DNA of 64,000 nucleotides from JAGRCP01 sp942490705 (GCA_942490705.1 CALNXY010000012.1:496001-560000), one strand, 5' to 3'. Shown: positions 52,942 to 62,103, numbered from the stretch's first letter. Notes: generated from the letters alone by a model not told the origin. Translations and numbers: made by a program.

Positions 52942-55164
52942 ATGGACGGATTTTTGAACTTAGCCTGGTTTATTCCAGTGCCGACCTTTTTGGCCTTTGT
53001 CGCGATTATTCTCTTCCTAAATCGCAACAAGACGGTGAGCGCGCTCACCGCCATTACGGGGGCAGTGGTAAGCCTGGTGATTGCGTGGCCGATCGCCTAT
53101 CGGGTTTTTACGACACCCCATTTTGGCGAGCATCCGGTATTTGGTGTGCTTTACACCATTCCGACCGGAACGACCGCCATTCAGATTGGCTACCAGGTGG
53201 ATCCGGCCAACGCCATCATGCTTTTCATGGCTTCGTTCCTGATCCTGATGATCTTCATCTATTCGAGCGGCTACATGACCTTTCCTGCGCACCTGGATCC
53301 TCAGATGTATCCAGTCTCGTATGCGCAGAATAAGGATCCGCGCTACAGCCGTTTCATGGCCTATATCAGCCTCTTTGCCACGGGGATGTTTGGTCTCATC
53401 GTCTCCAACTCATTGCTGACCTTCTTCATTTTCTGGGAAATCATGGGTCTGTGCAGTTACTTGCTCATCGGCTTCTGGTATGAGAAGGAGTCGGCACAGG
53501 CGGCTTCGATAAAAGCCTTCATGACGACCCGCATCGGCGACGCGATCATGTTCATCGGCATGATGCTGCTCTATGTCTATAGCGTGCCCAGCAGCTTGAC
53601 CTTTGAAACGATTCTGCGGCCTGACAATCTGCACCATCTCGCCGAAACCATCGTCAATGTGCCCATCATCGGCGCCGAGTTGCCGATTATTGCTGTGATC
53701 GCCGTCTTGATCTTCTTTGGCACCGTAGGCAAGAGTGCTCAATTCCCGCTCCACGTCTGGTTGCCGGATGCCATGGAAGGCCCCACTCCTGTCAGCGCCA
53801 TGATTCATGCTGCGACGATGGTCTCAGCTGGCGTCTTTTTACTGATACGTATGTTCCCCCTCTTTGCTGTGGCGGGTGAGGTAACGCCCGGCGTGATGAC
53901 CTTTGTGGCCTTTATCGGCGCCTTTACTGCGCTCTTTGCATCGACGATTGCCTTGGCGCAATGGGACATCAAGCGCGTGCTTGCCTACTCGACGATTAGC
54001 CAACTTGGCTATATGGTTGCAGCGGTCGGCGTGGGCGCCTATGTGCCGGCGCTCTTCCACCTGATTACCCATGCTTTCTTCAAGGCGTTGCTCTTCCTCG
54101 GCTCCGGTAGCGTAATTCACGGCGTGGAGCACGGCTTCCACCATGCCCACGAGCACGCCGACGATCATGGCCATCATCATGCGCCCATTCAACGGCGATC
54201 TGACGGTGATCTCGATCCGGAAGATCCTCAGGACATGCGCAACATGGGCGGTCTGCTCAGTCGCATGCCGATCACGGGATGGACGTTCATTATCGGTGGT
54301 CTGGCCCTCAGCGGGTTCCCCATTTTTACGGCCGGTTTCTGGTCGAAGGATGAGATCCTGGCCTATTCATACGATTCAAATGCGCGCTGGGTCTTCTGGG
54401 TTTTGGCAATTGCCGCCTTCCTCACCGCCTTCTATACGGCGCGTCAGATCGGCATGACCTTCTTGGGCAAGCCGCGATCCGAGGGTGCAGAGAATGCGCC
54501 AGAGAGCGTTTGGCAGATGACGCTGCCATTGATTCTGATTACGCCGTTTGCGGTGATCTTGGGCTGGATCGGCATTCCCAAGGCTTTTCCAGTGATAGGG
54601 GGCGTGATACCCAATTACATGGAAGAATGGCAGGAGCCCTATATGGCGGAGTATCTGGGGGTTCATCTGGCTCACCCTGACTTCGTCTACCTGCCGCTGC
54701 TGATTGGCTTTACCGTTGCGTTGGGCGGGTTGTTTGTCGGATGGTTGATTTACCGCAACGGTTTGCAAAAGGGGCAAATCGATCCGATGCGCAAGTGGCT
54801 TGGCCCGGTCTGGATGCTCTTCCATAACAAGTACTACGTTGATGAACTGTACAATGCCACAGTGGTTCCTTTCACGTTGGGCTTCTCACGCTTCCTGGCC
54901 TACTTCGATGATGTCTGGGTGATTGATCCAATCGTCGACTTTATCGGCCGTTTGGGGGTGTGGATTGGTGGTGCGTTGGCGGCATTTGATCGCTATGTGA
55001 TAGACGGCGTCGTGAACGGGGCGGCTTCAGTTTCGGACTGGACTGGCGGCATGCTGCGCCGAACGCAAAATGGCCATGTCCAGGTTTACTTATTGGTTCT
55101 GGCGGTGTCGATTACGATCTGGCTTCTGTTAGAAGCCTTGCCGCTTCTCTTAACATTGGTCTAA
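52942..55164 (+). CDS. nuoL: NADH-quinone oxidoreductase subunit L, second copy with His-rich loop
   Basis: A 740-residue subunit, 110 longer than the copy at 36303. Proton-channel residues are retained: 'FFIFWEIMGLCSYLLIGFWY', 'GKSAQFPLHVWLPDAMEGPT', 'VSAMIHAATMVSAGVFL', 'HAFFKALLFLGSGSVIHGVE' and 'GFWSKDEILAY'. At about residues 393-415 a loop contains ten His within 23 residues (HHAHEHADDHGHHHAP), followed by an acidic stretch before DMRNMGGL. Elsewhere the sequence resembles NdhF-type long NuoL proteins. The His-rich loop could bind metal; its role is unknown. Confidence 0.94.
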   Translation: MDGFLNLAWFIPVPTFLAFVAIILFLNRNKTVSALTAITGAVVSLVIAWPIAYRVFTTPHFGEHPVFGVLYTIPTGTTAIQIGYQVDPANAIMLFMASFLILMIFIYSSGYMTFPAHLDPQMYPVSYAQNKDPRYSRFMAYISLFATGMFGLIVSNSLLTFFIFWEIMGLCSYLLIGFWYEKESAQAASIKAFMTTRIGDAIMFIGMMLLYVYSVPSSLTFETILRPDNLHHLAETIVNVPIIGAELPIIAVIAVLIFFGTVGKSAQFPLHVWLPDAMEGPTPVSAMIHAATMVSAGVFLLIRMFPLFAVAGEVTPGVMTFVAFIGAFTALFASTIALAQWDIKRVLAYSTISQLGYMVAAVGVGAYVPALFHLITHAFFKALLFLGSGSVIHGVEHGFHHAHEHADDHGHHHAPIQRRSDGDLDPEDPQDMRNMGGLLSRMPITGWTFIIGGLALSGFPIFTAGFWSKDEILAYSYDSNARWVFWVLAIAAFLTAFYTARQIGMTFLGKPRSEGAENAPESVWQMTLPLILITPFAVILGWIGIPKAFPVIGGVIPNYMEEWQEPYMAEYLGVHLAHPDFVYLPLLIGFTVALGGLFVGWLIYRNGLQKGQIDPMRKWLGPVWMLFHNKYYVDELYNATVVPFTLGFSRFLAYFDDVWVIDPIVDFIGRLGVWIGGALAAFDRYVIDGVVNGAASVSDWTGGMLRRTQNGHVQVYLLVLAVSITIWLLLEALPLLLTLV

Positions 55165-55179
55165 ATAAATTCGGACTCA

Positions 55180-55204
55180 TTTACGCACCGATTGCGTGCG
55201 TAAA
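55180..55204 (+). other. Perfect 9-bp-arm palindrome between nuoL and nuoM
   Basis: TTTACGCAC (55180-55188) and GTGCGTAAA (55196-55204) are exact inverse copies with a 7-nt loop. It lies inside the operon, 15 nt after the nuoL stop, without a T-run. It may be an mRNA-processing or stability element, or a protein-binding site. Confidence 0.55.
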
Positions 55205-55309
55205 CAACATGACGGCAGTTTGGCCCGCTCGTTATTCGGCGGCATTTTGAGGGCCATCTCCGTCGGGATTACCTAGATTCCAAAACAAGGGTCTGCGGAG
55301 GGAATGTCC

Positions 55310-56908
55310 ATGGAATTCTTGAACAGTTGGGTTTTGCCGATAATTCTATTTTGGCCTGCATTGGCAGCCCTGCTGATACTCATTTCGAACGATGAGCGGA
55401 TGATTAAGTGGGGCTCGATTCTGGCTAGCTTGCTGCCTTTGGGCCTCGTTACCTGGATGATGGTCGCTTACGACATTCCGGCAGGAGGGATGCAGTATGA
55501 AGTGCAAGTCCCTTGGATCGAGTCGCTTGGCGTTAGCTTTCACCTGGGCGTCGACGGTTTGAGCATCCCGCTCATTTTCCTGACGGCGCTTCTGTCGACG
55601 CTGAGCATCTATTACAGCGCCGGTACGATTCACCATCGGGTCAAAGAGTACTTCATCATGTTCCAATTGTTGGAACTCAGCATGTTTGGCGTTTTTATGG
55701 CGCTTGATTACGTGCTCTTCTACGTATTCTGGGAAATCAGCCTGGTGCCCATGTACCTGTTGATTGGTGTTTGGGGCGGCAAGAACCGCAGCTATGCATC
55801 GATCAAGTTCTTTATCTACACGTTGGTCGGTTCCGTAGCCATGCTGCTGGCGATTCTTGGCACGTATTATGCAAGCGGGACGTTCAACATCGTGGAAGCG
55901 GCGATGGCGCAACCTTTCATGAATCTGCCCGCCGATCGAGCGTTGCTGTTATCAAGCCTGGCCTTCTGGGGCTTTTTCCTGGGGTTTGCCTTTAAGGTGC
56001 CCAGTTTCCCTTTCCATACCTGGTTGCCCGACGCCCATACGGAAGCGCCTACAGCCGGTAGTGTGATTCTGGCCGGCGTCCTCCTGAAGTTGGGCGCATA
56101 CGGTTTCCTGCGCATCATCCTGCCGACCTTCCCAACCACCAGCCAGTATTGGTCGATGTGGATTGTGGCGTTGGGTGCGATTGCTATTGTCTACGGCGCC
56201 TTCGTCTGTGTGGCGCAGACCGACCTCAAGCGGCTCATTGCCTACAGCTCGGTAAGTCATATGGGATACGTCATGCTGGGCATTGGTGCTGCGGCCCATA
56301 CGCTCGGACGCAACCCGGACGGTACGCTGATGCTGGATGACCCGGCCGTGTTCGATAGCGCAGCAATGGCCATCAACGGCGCCACGCTGCAGATGTTCAT
56401 GCATGGCATCATCACTGGCGCGTTGTTCCTGCTCGTCGGTGTCATCTACGAGCGGGCCCACACGCGTGAATTGAGCAAGTTTGGCGGCCTGGGTACCGTG
56501 ACGCCTTACTTCTATGGCATGTTCCTCGTCGCCGGTTTCGCCAGCCTGGGGTTGCCAGGTCTCGCCGGTTTCTGGGCGGAATTCTTCACCTTCCGCGGGG
56601 CCTTTGCCATCGTGCCCCTCTGGGCGGCCTTCGGCGTCATTGGCATCGTGATGACGGCAGTCTACATCTTATGGCGCATCATGCAGAGTCTTTTCCTCGG
56701 TGAGTACGATCCGGATAAGGTTGAACACTGGACGACTGTAACTGGCTCAGATGCTGACGGTCCAACGGACATGGCGGCCTTCGAAAAGATTACGCTCTGG
56801 CCGCTGATTATTGCCATGTTTGTCCTGGGTATCTTCCCGATGCTGGTTCTCGACTACTTTAACAGCTTCTCTGTCGAGCTGCTCGAGTTTATCAAGACCC
56901 TACTCTAA
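55310..56908 (+). CDS. nuoM: NADH-quinone oxidoreductase subunit M, second copy (membrane-arm cluster)
   Basis: About 532 residues. The ATG at 55310 is preferred because GGAGGG lies 7 nt upstream; the one at 55304 is too close to it. Channel residues are present: 'FYVFWEISLVPMYLLIGVWG' (TM5 Glu), 'FKVPSFPFHTWLPDAHTEAP' (TM7 Lys), 'LAGVLLKLGAYGFLRI' (TM8 Lys) and 'GLAGFWAEFFTF' (TM12 Glu). An extra loop (about residues 325-350, 'TLGRNPDGTLMLDDP') is absent from the copy at 34680. Confidence 0.94.
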   Translation: MEFLNSWVLPIILFWPALAALLILISNDERMIKWGSILASLLPLGLVTWMMVAYDIPAGGMQYEVQVPWIESLGVSFHLGVDGLSIPLIFLTALLSTLSIYYSAGTIHHRVKEYFIMFQLLELSMFGVFMALDYVLFYVFWEISLVPMYLLIGVWGGKNRSYASIKFFIYTLVGSVAMLLAILGTYYASGTFNIVEAAMAQPFMNLPADRALLLSSLAFWGFFLGFAFKVPSFPFHTWLPDAHTEAPTAGSVILAGVLLKLGAYGFLRIILPTFPTTSQYWSMWIVALGAIAIVYGAFVCVAQTDLKRLIAYSSVSHMGYVMLGIGAAAHTLGRNPDGTLMLDDPAVFDSAAMAINGATLQMFMHGIITGALFLLVGVIYERAHTRELSKFGGLGTVTPYFYGMFLVAGFASLGLPGLAGFWAEFFTFRGAFAIVPLWAAFGVIGIVMTAVYILWRIMQSLFLGEYDPDKVEHWTTVTGSDADGPTDMAAFEKITLWPLIIAMFVLGIFPMLVLDYFNSFSVELLEFIKTLL

Positions 56909-56923
56909 GTAAGGGGGCATGCT

Positions 56924-58453
56924 TTGAACGAAGTAACATTCGGCGAATTAGGATCGATCCTGCCCGAATTGATCTTGCTCTTGGGCGGTTTGCTCATCCT
57001 TATCTTGGATATGGTTCAGAGCGACGGTACCGAGGATAATGGAAATTCGGGGCGCGGTTTCGCCCTGATCGCCATCCTGTTTCTTGCCGCCGGCACGATT
57101 GCCGCAATTTTGCAGTTCGATACAGAGCCGCACATTGCGCTTAGCGTACTGACCATTGATCCTTTTTCATCATTCCTGAAGGTTGCCGTCTATCTCGGCA
57201 TGACGTTGGTGGCCGTGGCCGGTAGTGGCTACATGAACCGGCGTCTGGTGGGGCATGGTGAGTTCTGGACGCTCTTCGTCTTTGTCACGATCGCCATGAG
57301 CTTTGCCGTGAGCGCCAACAACCTGCTCCTGATCTTCTTGGCAATCGAATTCCTGTCAATCACGAGCTACATCCTGGTTGGTTTTCTACGCACAGATGCC
57401 CGGAGCACGGAAGCAGGCGTCAAGTACTTCCTGTACGGTTCCGTCGCTTCTTCGATCATGCTCTACGGCATGAGCTTGCTCTATGGCGCCAGCGGCTCGC
57501 TCTTCCTGAGTGAAATCTCTGAAGCGTTTGTGGGCAACCCGGACCTGGCGCTGGTTGTGGTGCCGGCAACGCTAATGACCCTGGTCGGCTTGGGCTTCAA
57601 GGCCAGCCTCGCGCCCTTCTTCCAGTGGACGCCGGATACGTATGAGGGCGCGCCAACGCCGATTGCCGCCTATCTCTCGACGGCTTCCAAGGCAGTCGGT
57701 TTTGCTGTCATGGCCCGCGTCTTGATCGAAGGCCTGGGCGCATTCCAAACGAGCTGGGTGCCGATTTTGGCCGGTCTCAGCGTGCTGACTATGTTTGCTG
57801 GCAACCTGATGGCGCTCCGTCAGAATGATGTGAAGCGCATGTTGGCCTATAGTTCCGTTGCGCAAGCCGGCTATATTCTGCTCGGTTTGGTTTCCGTCGT
57901 CGACAGCAGCCAGGGTGATCTGACTACGTTGACCAATAATGGACTCAATGGCGTACTGATCTATCTCTTCGCTTATCTCTTCACCAATCTTGGCGCCTTC
58001 TTTGTTGTAATGCTGGTGGAAGAAGCAACGGGCAGTACCGATATCAGTTCGTTCAATGGGCTCTCCCAGCGTTCGCCGGCCTTGGCCTGGTCCATGTTGA
58101 TCTTCTTGCTCAGCCTTACCGGCATCCCGCTGACAGGCGGTTTCATGGGTAAATTCTTTGTCTTTGGCGCAACAATTCAGCATCAATACTTTGCCCTGGC
58201 CGTCTTGGCCATGATCAATACGGGGATCGCGGCCTTCTACTACTTGAATGTCGTTCGTGCCATGTTCTTCGAGGACCCGGAACTGGACGAGAGCGGCGAA
58301 ATGACCCCCTTAGGCACTGGACCCGTGGCGCCCGCTGCACAGCTTGTGGTGGTGGTTTGCGTTGCGGCCACGCTCTGGCTGGGCATCTATCCGATTAGCT
58401 TGATTAACTGGGCCAACGATGCGTCCCAGTTCCTGCTGACATCGGCATTCTAG
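56924..58453 (+). CDS. nuoN: NADH-quinone oxidoreductase subunit N, second copy (membrane-arm cluster)
   Basis: A 509-residue subunit starting with TTG (AAGGGGG 6 nt upstream), 15 bp after nuoM. Conserved charged positions: 'FLAIEFLSITSYILVGFLRT' (TM5 Glu), 'GFKASLAPFFQWTPDTYEGA' (TM7 Lys), 'STASKAVGFAVMARV' (TM8 Lys) and 'GGFMGKFFVFGA' (TM12 Lys). It is the last gene of the cluster; a strong intrinsic terminator follows. Confidence 0.94.
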   Translation: MNEVTFGELGSILPELILLLGGLLILILDMVQSDGTEDNGNSGRGFALIAILFLAAGTIAAILQFDTEPHIALSVLTIDPFSSFLKVAVYLGMTLVAVAGSGYMNRRLVGHGEFWTLFVFVTIAMSFAVSANNLLLIFLAIEFLSITSYILVGFLRTDARSTEAGVKYFLYGSVASSIMLYGMSLLYGASGSLFLSEISEAFVGNPDLALVVVPATLMTLVGLGFKASLAPFFQWTPDTYEGAPTPIAAYLSTASKAVGFAVMARVLIEGLGAFQTSWVPILAGLSVLTMFAGNLMALRQNDVKRMLAYSSVAQAGYILLGLVSVVDSSQGDLTTLTNNGLNGVLIYLFAYLFTNLGAFFVVMLVEEATGSTDISSFNGLSQRSPALAWSMLIFLLSLTGIPLTGGFMGKFFVFGATIQHQYFALAVLAMINTGIAAFYYLNVVRAMFFEDPELDESGEMTPLGTGPVAPAAQLVVVVCVAATLWLGIYPISLINWANDASQFLLTSAF

Positions 58454-58506
58454 CCGCTTTCAAGACGGCAAACCCGCCGCCTGTCGCAGGGCGATTGAAA
58501 GCATTC

Positions 58507-58548
58507 AAAAACGTCAAGGGGAGCATTCAAGCCCTCCTTGACGTTTTT
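58507..58548 (+). terminator. Intrinsic terminator after the second nuo cluster
   Basis: Perfect 13-bp arms (58507-58519 and 58536-58548), with a 16-nt loop and a run of six T (58544-58549). It lies 53 bp after the nuoN stop. The A-rich 5' arm means it could also act on the opposite strand. Confidence 0.85.
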
Positions 58549-58612
58549 TGTGCACCTGGAGTTGAACTATAATCCGGGTAGGGGTCACCGCCGGTATTCA
58601 TTCACCTTGGAC

Positions 58613-60481
58613 ATGAACTTCATGTTAGCCTGGCGTTATCTGAAAACTGCAGCCTTTGGCGGAGTCATCATTGTCGCGCTTGTCGCGTCATTTGCGCTGC
58701 CGCTGCTCACCTGGGCGCAAGGCACGGTGCCGACTCGCAATACGCCGATTAGTCTAGCCGTGCGACCAGGAGAACCCGACTGGGTGATTGTGGGAACGCT
58801 CAACGCGCCGGATGAAGAAAATATCTATCGCTCTGAGAATGGCGCAGTGGACTGGACTGCTTCCAGCGATGGGACCGAGATAAACATCAGCGTTGCCGGT
58901 CTCGCGTTTGATCCGCGCGATGATGACTTTATCATGGCCGGTGATGGCGCGTTCGGCTACTTGTATCGCAGCGAGGATGCCGGTGAAAGCTGGGAGGAGG
59001 TGCCCGGGTTTCGTGAGTTGCTCAATACCAATAGCGCGGTGGGTGAAGTCTACGCCGTGCGTGACGGCAGGCAGACCCTTTTCTACGTCTCGACGCGATA
59101 TGACGCGGTCTATCGGACCGATGACCGCGGCGAGACCTGGACCCATCTCGAGGCCGGACTCGCTGGCGAGGCGCGACGCGTGCGCGAGGTCGTCGATTAT
59201 GACGGTGCAGCGTATGCGGGTACCCACAACGGCCTCTATCGCCTGGACGACGACGAAGTGTGGCAGCCTGTTTCCACTTTCCCAATCGTGACGATCATTT
59301 TCAGCCTGATGGTCGAAGATGAGACGATCTATGCCGGGACGGCCAGTGGACTCTATCGCAGTGAAGACGGCGATGAGTGGTTGAGCGTGCCCAATTTCCC
59401 CAATACGATTGTTTACGATGTGGTCTCCACCGGCGGGCAGGTGGTGGCCGCAACGGATCAAGGCGTCATCACCGGCGCCGGCGAAGAATGGACGACGGCG
59501 TCGCTCAATGGGGAACCTTACGCGGAAACGGTCTACGCTGTGGCCAATATTCCTCGGGCGCCGCGCACCATCTATGCCGCCACCGAAGGCATGTGGGTGA
59601 TCCGCAGTGATGATGAGGGACGCAGCTTCAGCTCTCTCTCCCAGATGCCCGAGCTCGATGTCCGTGCGGCGCTGGCAACACCCACGCCCACACCAACCAA
59701 TACGCCAACGCCAACCAATACGGCGACACCGACCAATACCCCCACGGAAACACCGACTGCCACACCGACCAGCACGCCAACCTTGACGCCGGTGCCCACA
59801 GATACGCCGACCCCAACGGCAACGTCTACGGAAACGCCCGTGCCCACGGCAACGCCGACGCGTACGCCGACGCCAACCCGCACGGCTTCGCCCACACCGC
59901 AGGTGATTCCGCTTGTCGGGCTGGACGATGCAGTCACCGAGACGCTGGGGCTGACCGATACGATCGGCATTAGTATCGTTATTCCACCGGCAAGCGCAGA
60001 ATTGACCGGCACAAGCGCCATTACGGGGCCTGAAGCAATCACGATTCCAGAGACAATTAGCGACGTGCAGTCACTTGAGCCAGACCAGCAGATTGACGCT
60101 GCTGATACGATCACCGCCACCGAGCCGCTGACGCCAGCGACCGACTTGACCGTGACAGAGGCCATCAGCATCACCTTGCCCACGGCGGAATCCTCCGTAC
60201 CCACGGCCACGCTCGAGCCGCCCACGGCCACGCCGACCAACACGCCGCTGCCGACGAATACGCCTTCCGTGACGCCTGTGCCCACCGAAACGCCTACGCC
60301 GCCGGCCCCAACGGCGACGCCCACCGTGACGCCAACGCCGACATTGACGCCCGTGCCAATCGACATTGGAGCAGAAGTCTATAGGCGACTGCCACCGGTC
60401 TTTGTTGCTGCCGGTGTGTTGCTCTTTCTGGCCGTCCTGGCCGCCGGCATGTCAATCGTGCGCGGCCCGCGCGATATCTGA
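58613..60481 (+). CDS. Secreted, membrane-anchored beta-propeller protein with Thr-Pro stalks
   Basis: About 622 residues from the ATG at 58613; the frame is open to 58538, but that would begin inside the terminator. A signal peptide (cleavage near TWAQG) is followed by a YCF48/BNR-type propeller (about 35-350) with repeated 'SEDAGESWEEVPG', 'TDDRGETWTHLEAGL', 'SEDGDEWLSVPNFP' and 'SDDEGRSFSSL' blades. Two Thr-Pro-rich stalks (about 356-429 and 531-582) surround a Thr/Ile-rich middle. A C-terminal helix (PPVFVAAGVLLFLAVLAAGM) with a basic tail anchors it in the membrane. TATAAT at 58568-58573 may be its -10 box. The ligand is unknown. Confidence 0.75.
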   Translation: MNFMLAWRYLKTAAFGGVIIVALVASFALPLLTWAQGTVPTRNTPISLAVRPGEPDWVIVGTLNAPDEENIYRSENGAVDWTASSDGTEINISVAGLAFDPRDDDFIMAGDGAFGYLYRSEDAGESWEEVPGFRELLNTNSAVGEVYAVRDGRQTLFYVSTRYDAVYRTDDRGETWTHLEAGLAGEARRVREVVDYDGAAYAGTHNGLYRLDDDEVWQPVSTFPIVTIIFSLMVEDETIYAGTASGLYRSEDGDEWLSVPNFPNTIVYDVVSTGGQVVAATDQGVITGAGEEWTTASLNGEPYAETVYAVANIPRAPRTIYAATEGMWVIRSDDEGRSFSSLSQMPELDVRAALATPTPTPTNTPTPTNTATPTNTPTETPTATPTSTPTLTPVPTDTPTPTATSTETPVPTATPTRTPTPTRTASPTPQVIPLVGLDDAVTETLGLTDTIGISIVIPPASAELTGTSAITGPEAITIPETISDVQSLEPDQQIDAADTITATEPLTPATDLTVTEAISITLPTAESSVPTATLEPPTATPTNTPLPTNTPSVTPVPTETPTPPAPTATPTVTPTPTLTPVPIDIGAEVYRRLPPVFVAAGVLLFLAVLAAGMSIVRGPRDI

Positions 60482-60492
60482 GGAGCGCATTG

Positions 60493-62103
60493 ATGACCTG
60501 CACTCTGGGCCAGCTCCTGGATCAACTCTCACCGCTCTCTGTCACGGCAACCATCGACCCTGACGACTTGATCATTTTCCAGGTTACCGCAGATGATCGT
60601 TTGGTTGAGCCGGGCGCGCTGTTCGTGGCCATTCCTGGCGACCGCTTTGACGGCCATGGATACATTCCTTCGGCGTTAACGGCGGGCGCCGTAGCGGTGC
60701 TGGGAAGTCGACCATTTGCGGACGTTGGCGAAATTTCGCCGCAAGTCCCTTACATCCAGATCGCGGATCCGCGTGTGGGCCTGGCAATTGCCAGCGCTGC
60801 ATATCACGGCTTTCCCAGCAGCGGTCTGGCCACCATTGGCATCACCGGTACTGACGGCAAGACAACTACCGCCACCATTTTGGAATCGATCCTGTCTACT
60901 GCCAGCCGCACTGTGGCTGCACCCGAGGGCACTGTCGGCGTCATCACCACGGTGGGCGCGCGCATCCAGGGGCAGGAGCAAGACACCGGCTTCCACGTTA
61001 CAACGCCCGATGCGCCAGCGATTCAGGCGTTCTTGGCCGAAATGCGTGATGCAGGTTGCGAGTATGCAATTATTGAAAGCACCAGTCATGGTCTGGCGCA
61101 ACGGCGCGTGGCCGCAGTCGCGTATGACGTCGCGGCGGTCACCAATATCACGCATGAGCACCTCGACTATCATGGCTCACGCGCGGCGTACGTCGCGGCG
61201 AAAGCAGAGCTCTTCCGCATGCTCTTTGCTTCGCCGTCCAAGCCGGGCATTCCCCGATTTGCTGTACTCAATGTCGATGACAGTGGCAGCTACGATGCAC
61301 TCCTGGCCGTGCTTGAGGAGGAGAGAGGGCAATCCGAAACCGACGTAGCGCTGCTGCGCTATGGCTTTGCACCTGCCACCGGCCAATGGCCCAATGTAAC
61401 GGCGTCAGCCGTTGACTATCGTCCTGATCGAACAGACTTTGTCCTCCACTGGCAGGGCGAGGCTTGGACGATGACGACAAGCCTCATCGGTGATTACAAC
61501 ATCCAGAATATTCTTTGTGCAGCGACCATTGCGTTGGGCCTTGGCGTGGCGCCCGCTGCCGTGCAAGAAGGCGTGCGGACGCTGGCCGGCGTCGTCGGGC
61601 GCATGGAGCGCATTGATCGAGGCCAAGACTTCCTGGCAATCGTTGATTTCGCCCATTCTCCCGCCAGCCTGGAGCGAGCGCTGCAGACGTTGCGCGGCTT
61701 GGTTGGCCAGAATAGAGAGGGCGGCCAGGGTCGCTTGATCGCCGTCTTTGGATCGGCCGGCCTGCGTGATCGGGCCAAGCGTCGCCTCATGGGCGCGATC
61801 AGCGGACGGCTGGCTGACTTCACCGTCGTCACGGCCGAAGATCCGCGTACAGAAGACCTCGCCTCAATTAACGCCGAGATTGAAGCTGGCTTGCGTGAGC
61901 ATGGGGCGGATGATGCGTTCATCGCCGTCCCCGACCGTGCGGAGGCCATTCAGTTTGCGATCGATATGGCTGAAGCCGGCGACGTGGTCTGTGCCTTTGG
62001 CAAAGGCCATGAACGCAGCATGTGCTTTGGTGAGACAGAGTATCCCTGGAGCGATCAGGAGGCGATGCTTGATGCGTTGGCACATCGGCTGGGGCGGGGG
62101 TGA
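60493..62103 (+). CDS. murE: MurE-type UDP-MurNAc-tripeptide ligase
   Basis: About 536 residues from the ATG at 60493, with GAGGAG upstream. The N-terminal UDP-binding domain has 'VTADDRLVEPGALFVAIPGD'. The central ATPase has 'IGITGTDGKTTTATILESIL', 'STSHGLAQRRV', 'VTNITHEHLDYHGSRAAYVA' and the lysine expected to be carbamylated in 'AAKAELF'. The C-terminal domain has 'IVDFAHSPASLERALQTLRG'. It adds the third amino acid to the peptidoglycan stem peptide. At the specificity site it reads A-E-D-P-R-T-E-D rather than the D-N-P-R of diaminopimelate-adding enzymes, so the amino acid added is uncertain. Other mur genes are not in the window. Confidence 0.85.
   Translation: MTCTLGQLLDQLSPLSVTATIDPDDLIIFQVTADDRLVEPGALFVAIPGDRFDGHGYIPSALTAGAVAVLGSRPFADVGEISPQVPYIQIADPRVGLAIASAAYHGFPSSGLATIGITGTDGKTTTATILESILSTASRTVAAPEGTVGVITTVGARIQGQEQDTGFHVTTPDAPAIQAFLAEMRDAGCEYAIIESTSHGLAQRRVAAVAYDVAAVTNITHEHLDYHGSRAAYVAAKAELFRMLFASPSKPGIPRFAVLNVDDSGSYDALLAVLEEERGQSETDVALLRYGFAPATGQWPNVTASAVDYRPDRTDFVLHWQGEAWTMTTSLIGDYNIQNILCAATIALGLGVAPAAVQEGVRTLAGVVGRMERIDRGQDFLAIVDFAHSPASLERALQTLRGLVGQNREGGQGRLIAVFGSAGLRDRAKRRLMGAISGRLADFTVVTAEDPRTEDLASINAEIEAGLREHGADDAFIAVPDRAEAIQFAIDMAEAGDVVCAFGKGHERSMCFGETEYPWSDQEAMLDALAHRLGRG

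Noticed and set aside
49702..58453. Membrane-bound hydrogenase or Mrp antiporter operon
   Set aside because: NuoA, NuoH with quinone-chamber loops, NuoJ and NuoK are all clearly of complex I type, and no hydrogenase or MnhE/F/G-like subunits are present.
59572..60366. Long minus-strand open frame encoding a Val-Gly repeat protein
   Set aside because: It is the antisense reading of the Thr-Pro stalk region; ACN-CCN codon repeats give GTN/GGN on the other strand. No ribosome-binding site or family resemblance.
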